Below, in pieces: positions 41,901-43,785 of a DNA stretch of 43,785 nt. Both the position numbers and the translations under genes were made by a program. The DNA is from Paludibacter sp. Its GTDB lineage: Bacteria; Bacteroidota; Bacteroidia; Bacteroidales; Paludibacteraceae. The stretch covers positions 1-43,785 of the forward strand of contig JAIFKX010000070.1 of NCBI GenBank assembly GCA_020049335.1. The letters run 5' to 3'. The notes beneath the pieces are model-generated. The model did no database searches. It had not been told where the DNA came from and saw nothing but the letters and a program-made list of their open reading frames with translations. The first letter of the stretch is position 1. Every line of letters starts with the position of its first letter.

Positions 41901-42835
41901 GAAGAGCAAATTCGATTAGACGTATGCTTGTAAAATACGGAATTGACGATAGCAGATTACGCATTGTTGGTTTTGGCGAAAAAATGCCATTACCGGGCAA
42001 TAATAATAAAAATAAAGTTGAAAGAGCAAAAAATAGACGGGTTGTTTTCAAAGCTATTTCGGATAAAAACGAGGTAAAAGTGGATAATATCAGCCAAAAA
42101 GCAACCGAAGATATTACGTCATCGGATATGCGAAAGATTAAACAAACGATAAAATACGATAACGAACAAGATCCATTCGAAGTTAAATGGCGTTATTCGT
42201 ATTCCATATTGTTTAGATATGGTAGTTCGCACTTGCAGCCTGAATTTGAGATGATACCAAAAGCATTGGCAAATGTTATGATCGAAAATCCATGTTTAAA
42301 ACTTATATTGGAGTCACATGCCGATCCCGAAAGTTCCGAATCGTATAACATGCAACTTAGTGTGCGCCGATCGCAATCGGTGTGGGATGCCGTGGTACTT
42401 AATGGCGTAGATCGTGATCGTATTGAAACAGAAAACTATGGTGAACTGAAACCAATCAATTCAAATTCGAATGTAGCCGAAAAAGCCTTGAACCGTAGAG
42501 TAACATTTAAAGCAGCTCCTACTGGCTGTCAATTGAATATTGACAGTTTAATTACGAAAAAGATAATTGGCACTTATAAAACACATGTTTCGAATCAGAT
42601 AATCATAAACCACGACAACCGATATATGATTCAAACTGGTTTATTCAAATATGAAAAAAATGCCTTATTGATGGCATTAAAATTGAGGAACTTTGTACCT
42701 GACAATATTTATATTGTTGAAGATCAAGGACTTTATAAGGTTTTAATTGGCTACACAAATACACGAAACGAAGCAATGGATATTGCCCGTGTCATTCAGG
42801 CATCGGGTATATTATCCAATCCTAACAATTATTAA
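38915..42835 (+). CDS. Usher-like outer-membrane protein fused to two OmpA domains and a SPOR-like domain
   Basis: This 1306-residue protein has a signal peptide to about Ala33. Residues 38-200 form an N-terminal periplasmic region ending in a beta-hairpin like that preceding usher barrels. From about 205 to 690 aromatic amphipathic strands suggest a large barrel. Within it, P-V-D-G-I-M-V-T-N-A-P (287-297), V-E-L-Y-I-N-N, G-Y-F-S-F-Q-V-P and L-P-V-G-E-F-E-Y-R-V-S-G-G (to about 388) match the plug region and following strand of fimbrial ushers. D-K-N-F-N-G-T-R-D-D-D-E (about 696-707) and two Ig-like modules follow. OmpA-type domains lie at about 935-1045 (G-H-T-D-S-K-G) and 1092-1201 (S-H-A-D-P-E-S), and a SPOR-like domain at about 1235-1306. 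The OmpA and SPOR parts should bind peptidoglycan. The fusion is unusual for an usher. Confidence 0.85.
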   Translation: MFYNINLNKNNRIYKVLCIAGLFFLFSFLKIQAQNSPTSVSVEPFNLSVKFDKIGSQDYYVLYSESKDLYLPISQIFDYLKVNYKTSENGKQIEGNYLDTKNTYKIDFDAKKLTFNSNETTLSETDIQYDMGVTYLSSRLIESVFGLKTNFDFRTLSATISSDNELPITKLKKLDEARKNIKDISGEVKFDAEYPRKYHFFRPGMLDWSISSNQSKGVVLENRAGLALGAEVFGGELSTWLFYSDQYGFNPNQQRYHWRWVDNNFKAIRQVQIGRIYNRNIATILYPVDGIMVTNAPTTIRKAMGTFQIAESTNPEWTVELYINNVLINFTKADASGYFSFQVPIVYGTSEVTLRYYGPNGEEQAERKTYNMPYNMLPVGEFEYRVSGGALLNGGANTPYNTLYNTLYGRAETNLGVTKWLTAGAGYEYLSSIVGNPHIPFGNFTLQPFSRLVLTAEYAHKIRYKGTLNYNFSNNSMFELFYARYDKNQKAIIYNFQEERMAGFSFPTRLQNVSGVTKATFRQHIYPNFQYNAGDLMLSAYYRNFNANLSNYINWTTFDNRNIYSSLSLGLRFGKGFSFRPSAQYSYTENKPKWFENFISLRAELEKQIFKKGYITLGYEKNNLIDFSSVNVAFRYDFSFMSTYASAYYNIDSKSIQTTESARGSLAFGSGNGYVHFDSREAVGRSGISIFPFVDKNFNGTRDDDEPTAADLNVKCNGGRVYYRKNDSIVRVVGLDPFVDYTLSIGESDFKNIALKVIAHSIKVTTDPNQFKKINVPVQPMGEMSAVVVDEFNNGISRILINILDEKGKVEKSLLSETDGFVSYLGLKPGNYFAVVDSTQLKVLNMSAEPLTFKIKEDVDGDIVEAGTIKLTRNTITESTTKDSTLTSAEASQRRIDNKMAMSNLKTKEDSLRLLNKMNPFTDKDNNNPDGITKLDSLLRYVILFDFNSTEVRSDFYGSIKELGKLLKENEDLKLEIQGHTDSKGSDDINLLFSIRRANSIRRMLVKYGIDDSRLRIVGFGEKMPLPGNNNKNKVERAKNRRVVFKAISDKNEVKVDNISQKATEDITSSDMRKIKQTIKYDNEQDPFEVKWRYSYSILFRYGSSHLQPEFEMIPKALANVMIENPCLKLILESHADPESSESYNMQLSVRRSQSVWDAVVLNGVDRDRIETENYGELKPINSNSNVAEKALNRRVTFKAAPTGCQLNIDSLITKKIIGTYKTHVSNQIIINHDNRYMIQTGLFKYEKNALLMALKLRNFVPDNIYIVEDQGLYKVLIGYTNTRNEAMDIARVIQASGILSNPNNY

Positions 42836-42868
42836 TTTTTAAAACTGAAATAATTTTCAAAAAAACGC

Positions 42869-43785
42869 ATGAAAAAAACCATTTTAATTACAGGTGGAGC
42901 AGGGTTTATTGGCTCACACGTGGTACGACTATTTGTTACAAAATACCCTGATTATCAAATTCTAAATCTCGATGCATTGACGTACGCTGGCAATTTGGAA
43001 AATCTAAAAGATATAGCCGATGCGCCTAATTATCAATTTATTAAAGGCGATATTACCGACGAAACTTTTATACCTGAATTGTTTGTAAAATACAAAATTG
43101 ATGGTGTTGTCCATTTGGCAGCCGAAAGTCATGTAGATAGATCAATTACCGACCCCTTTGCATTTATTCGCACCAATGTTTTTGGTACATGTAACCTGTT
43201 GAACGCCGCCAAAAATGCTTGGAAAGATAATTTTGAAGGCAAACGTTTTTATCATATTTCGACCGATGAAGTATACGGTGCATTGGAATTTGATGGTACT
43301 TTTTTTACCGAAACTACAAAATACGATCCTCACTCTCCTTATTCGGCAAGTAAAGCGTCGAGCGACCATTTTGTACGTGCTTGGAATGACACTTACGGCA
43401 TGCCTGTGGTGATTTCGAATTGCTCGAACAATTATGGTGCAAACCATTTTCCCGAAAAATTGATTCCACTTTCAATAAATAATATTAAAAATAACCGACC
43501 AATTCCAATTTATGGTAAAGGCGAAAATGTACGCGATTGGCTATTTGTAAACGACCATGCACGTGCCATCGACGTTATTTTTCATACGGGAAAAGATGGT
43601 CAAACCTACAATATAGGTGGTAACAACGAGTGGTCGAACATTGAGTTGATTCATAAATTGTGCGAAATAATGGATACCAAATTAGGACGTGCCGCTGGCG
43701 AATCGGCTAAATTAATTACATTTGTGAAAGACCGTGCTGGACACGATTTGCGTTATGCTATCGACTCAACAAAGCTACAAACTGA
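42869..43785 (+). CDS. rfbB: dTDP-glucose 4,6-dehydratase, 3' end outside window
   Basis: The reading frame from the ATG at 42869 stays open to the window edge (305 codons of an expected 340-360). It shows the extended SDR layout: T-G-G-A-G-F-I-G-S-H (7-16, NAD binding), H-L-A-A-E-S-H-V-D-R-S-I, S-T-D-E-V-Y-G (catalytic Thr-Asp-Glu of dehydratases), P-Y-S-A-S-K-A-S-S-D-H (catalytic Tyr and Lys) and S-N-C-S-N-N-Y-G. It converts dTDP-glucose to dTDP-4-keto-6-deoxyglucose, the start of dTDP-rhamnose and related sugars for surface polysaccharides. It begins 33 bases after the usher-like gene; whether it belongs to that operon or starts an rml cluster is unknown. Confidence 0.95.
   Translation, partial: MKKTILITGGAGFIGSHVVRLFVTKYPDYQILNLDALTYAGNLENLKDIADAPNYQFIKGDITDETFIPELFVKYKIDGVVHLAAESHVDRSITDPFAFIRTNVFGTCNLLNAAKNAWKDNFEGKRFYHISTDEVYGALEFDGTFFTETTKYDPHSPYSASKASSDHFVRAWNDTYGMPVVISNCSNNYGANHFPEKLIPLSINNIKNNRPIPIYGKGENVRDWLFVNDHARAIDVIFHTGKDGQTYNIGGNNEWSNIELIHKLCEIMDTKLGRAAGESAKLITFVKDRAGHDLRYAIDSTKLQT

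Noticed and set aside
38915-42835. Gene 38915-42835 as an ordinary OmpA-family porin
   Set aside because: The OmpA parts are only the C-terminal third; the front 690 residues have usher-like plug and barrel features and the operon context of a chaperone with subunits.

Overview
The window is AT-rich DNA from a member of the Bacteroidota, most likely Bacteroidales. The assignment rests on promoter boxes of the TAnnTTTG type upstream of many genes, near absence of Shine-Dalgarno sequences, T9SS-type C-terminal sorting domains, DUF3494, DUF4402 and DUF4492 family proteins, and a quinol bd oxidase. A Paludibacter-like organism would fit, but the genus cannot be fixed from sequence reading alone. 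There is no sign of phage or of an intact transposon.

Layout. 1-818: 5' part of an outward-facing lipoprotein with SbsA-type Ig-like repeats. 1160-5427: YihY/BrkB membrane protein, a calcium-type P-ATPase with an unusual phosphorylation motif, and a DUF6629 membrane protein, closed by a strong terminator. 5669-6389: a HigB/HigA toxin-antitoxin pair. 6547-8157: a secreted protein with two ice-binding-like (DUF3494) domains and a T9SS sorting domain. 8283-13132: a leftward group of envelope and stress-type genes (AI-2E family transporter, two beta-barrel proteins, two lipoproteins, a holin-like membrane protein, a YtxH protein) whose spacers carry a cluster of CCCCTAAAGGGG palindromic repeats. 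13232-15423: a GT4 glycosyltransferase translationally coupled to an LPG-synthase-like membrane protein. 15634-15800: tRNA-Gly and tRNA-Tyr with a terminator. 15811-18450: ribH, a membrane-anchored TPR protein, a DUF2892 protein and an M15 peptidase lipoprotein. 18601-23800: a YitT protein, a DUF1016 nuclease gene broken by one amber codon, an asparagine-synthetase-like protein lacking the glutaminase cysteine, and a Wzx-like flippase. 23803-27134: type I asparaginase, a SIMPL protein, and an NlpC/P60 hydrolase with four LysM repeats. 27549-31639: a DUF3298 lipoprotein, then DUF4492-cydA-cydB.

The most interesting part is 36460-42835, probably one operon: two DUF4402 pilin-like proteins, a PapD-like chaperone, a third divergent DUF4402 protein, and a 1306-residue outer-membrane protein. 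The last combines an usher-like barrel and plug region with two OmpA-type peptidoglycan-binding domains and a C-terminal SPOR-like domain. I read this as a Bacteroidota version of a chaperone-usher fibre assembly system in which the usher anchors itself to the cell wall. A 1468-residue beta-helix T9SS cargo protein is encoded just upstream (31989-36395), and a dTDP-glucose 4,6-dehydratase gene begins just downstream (42869) and runs off the window.
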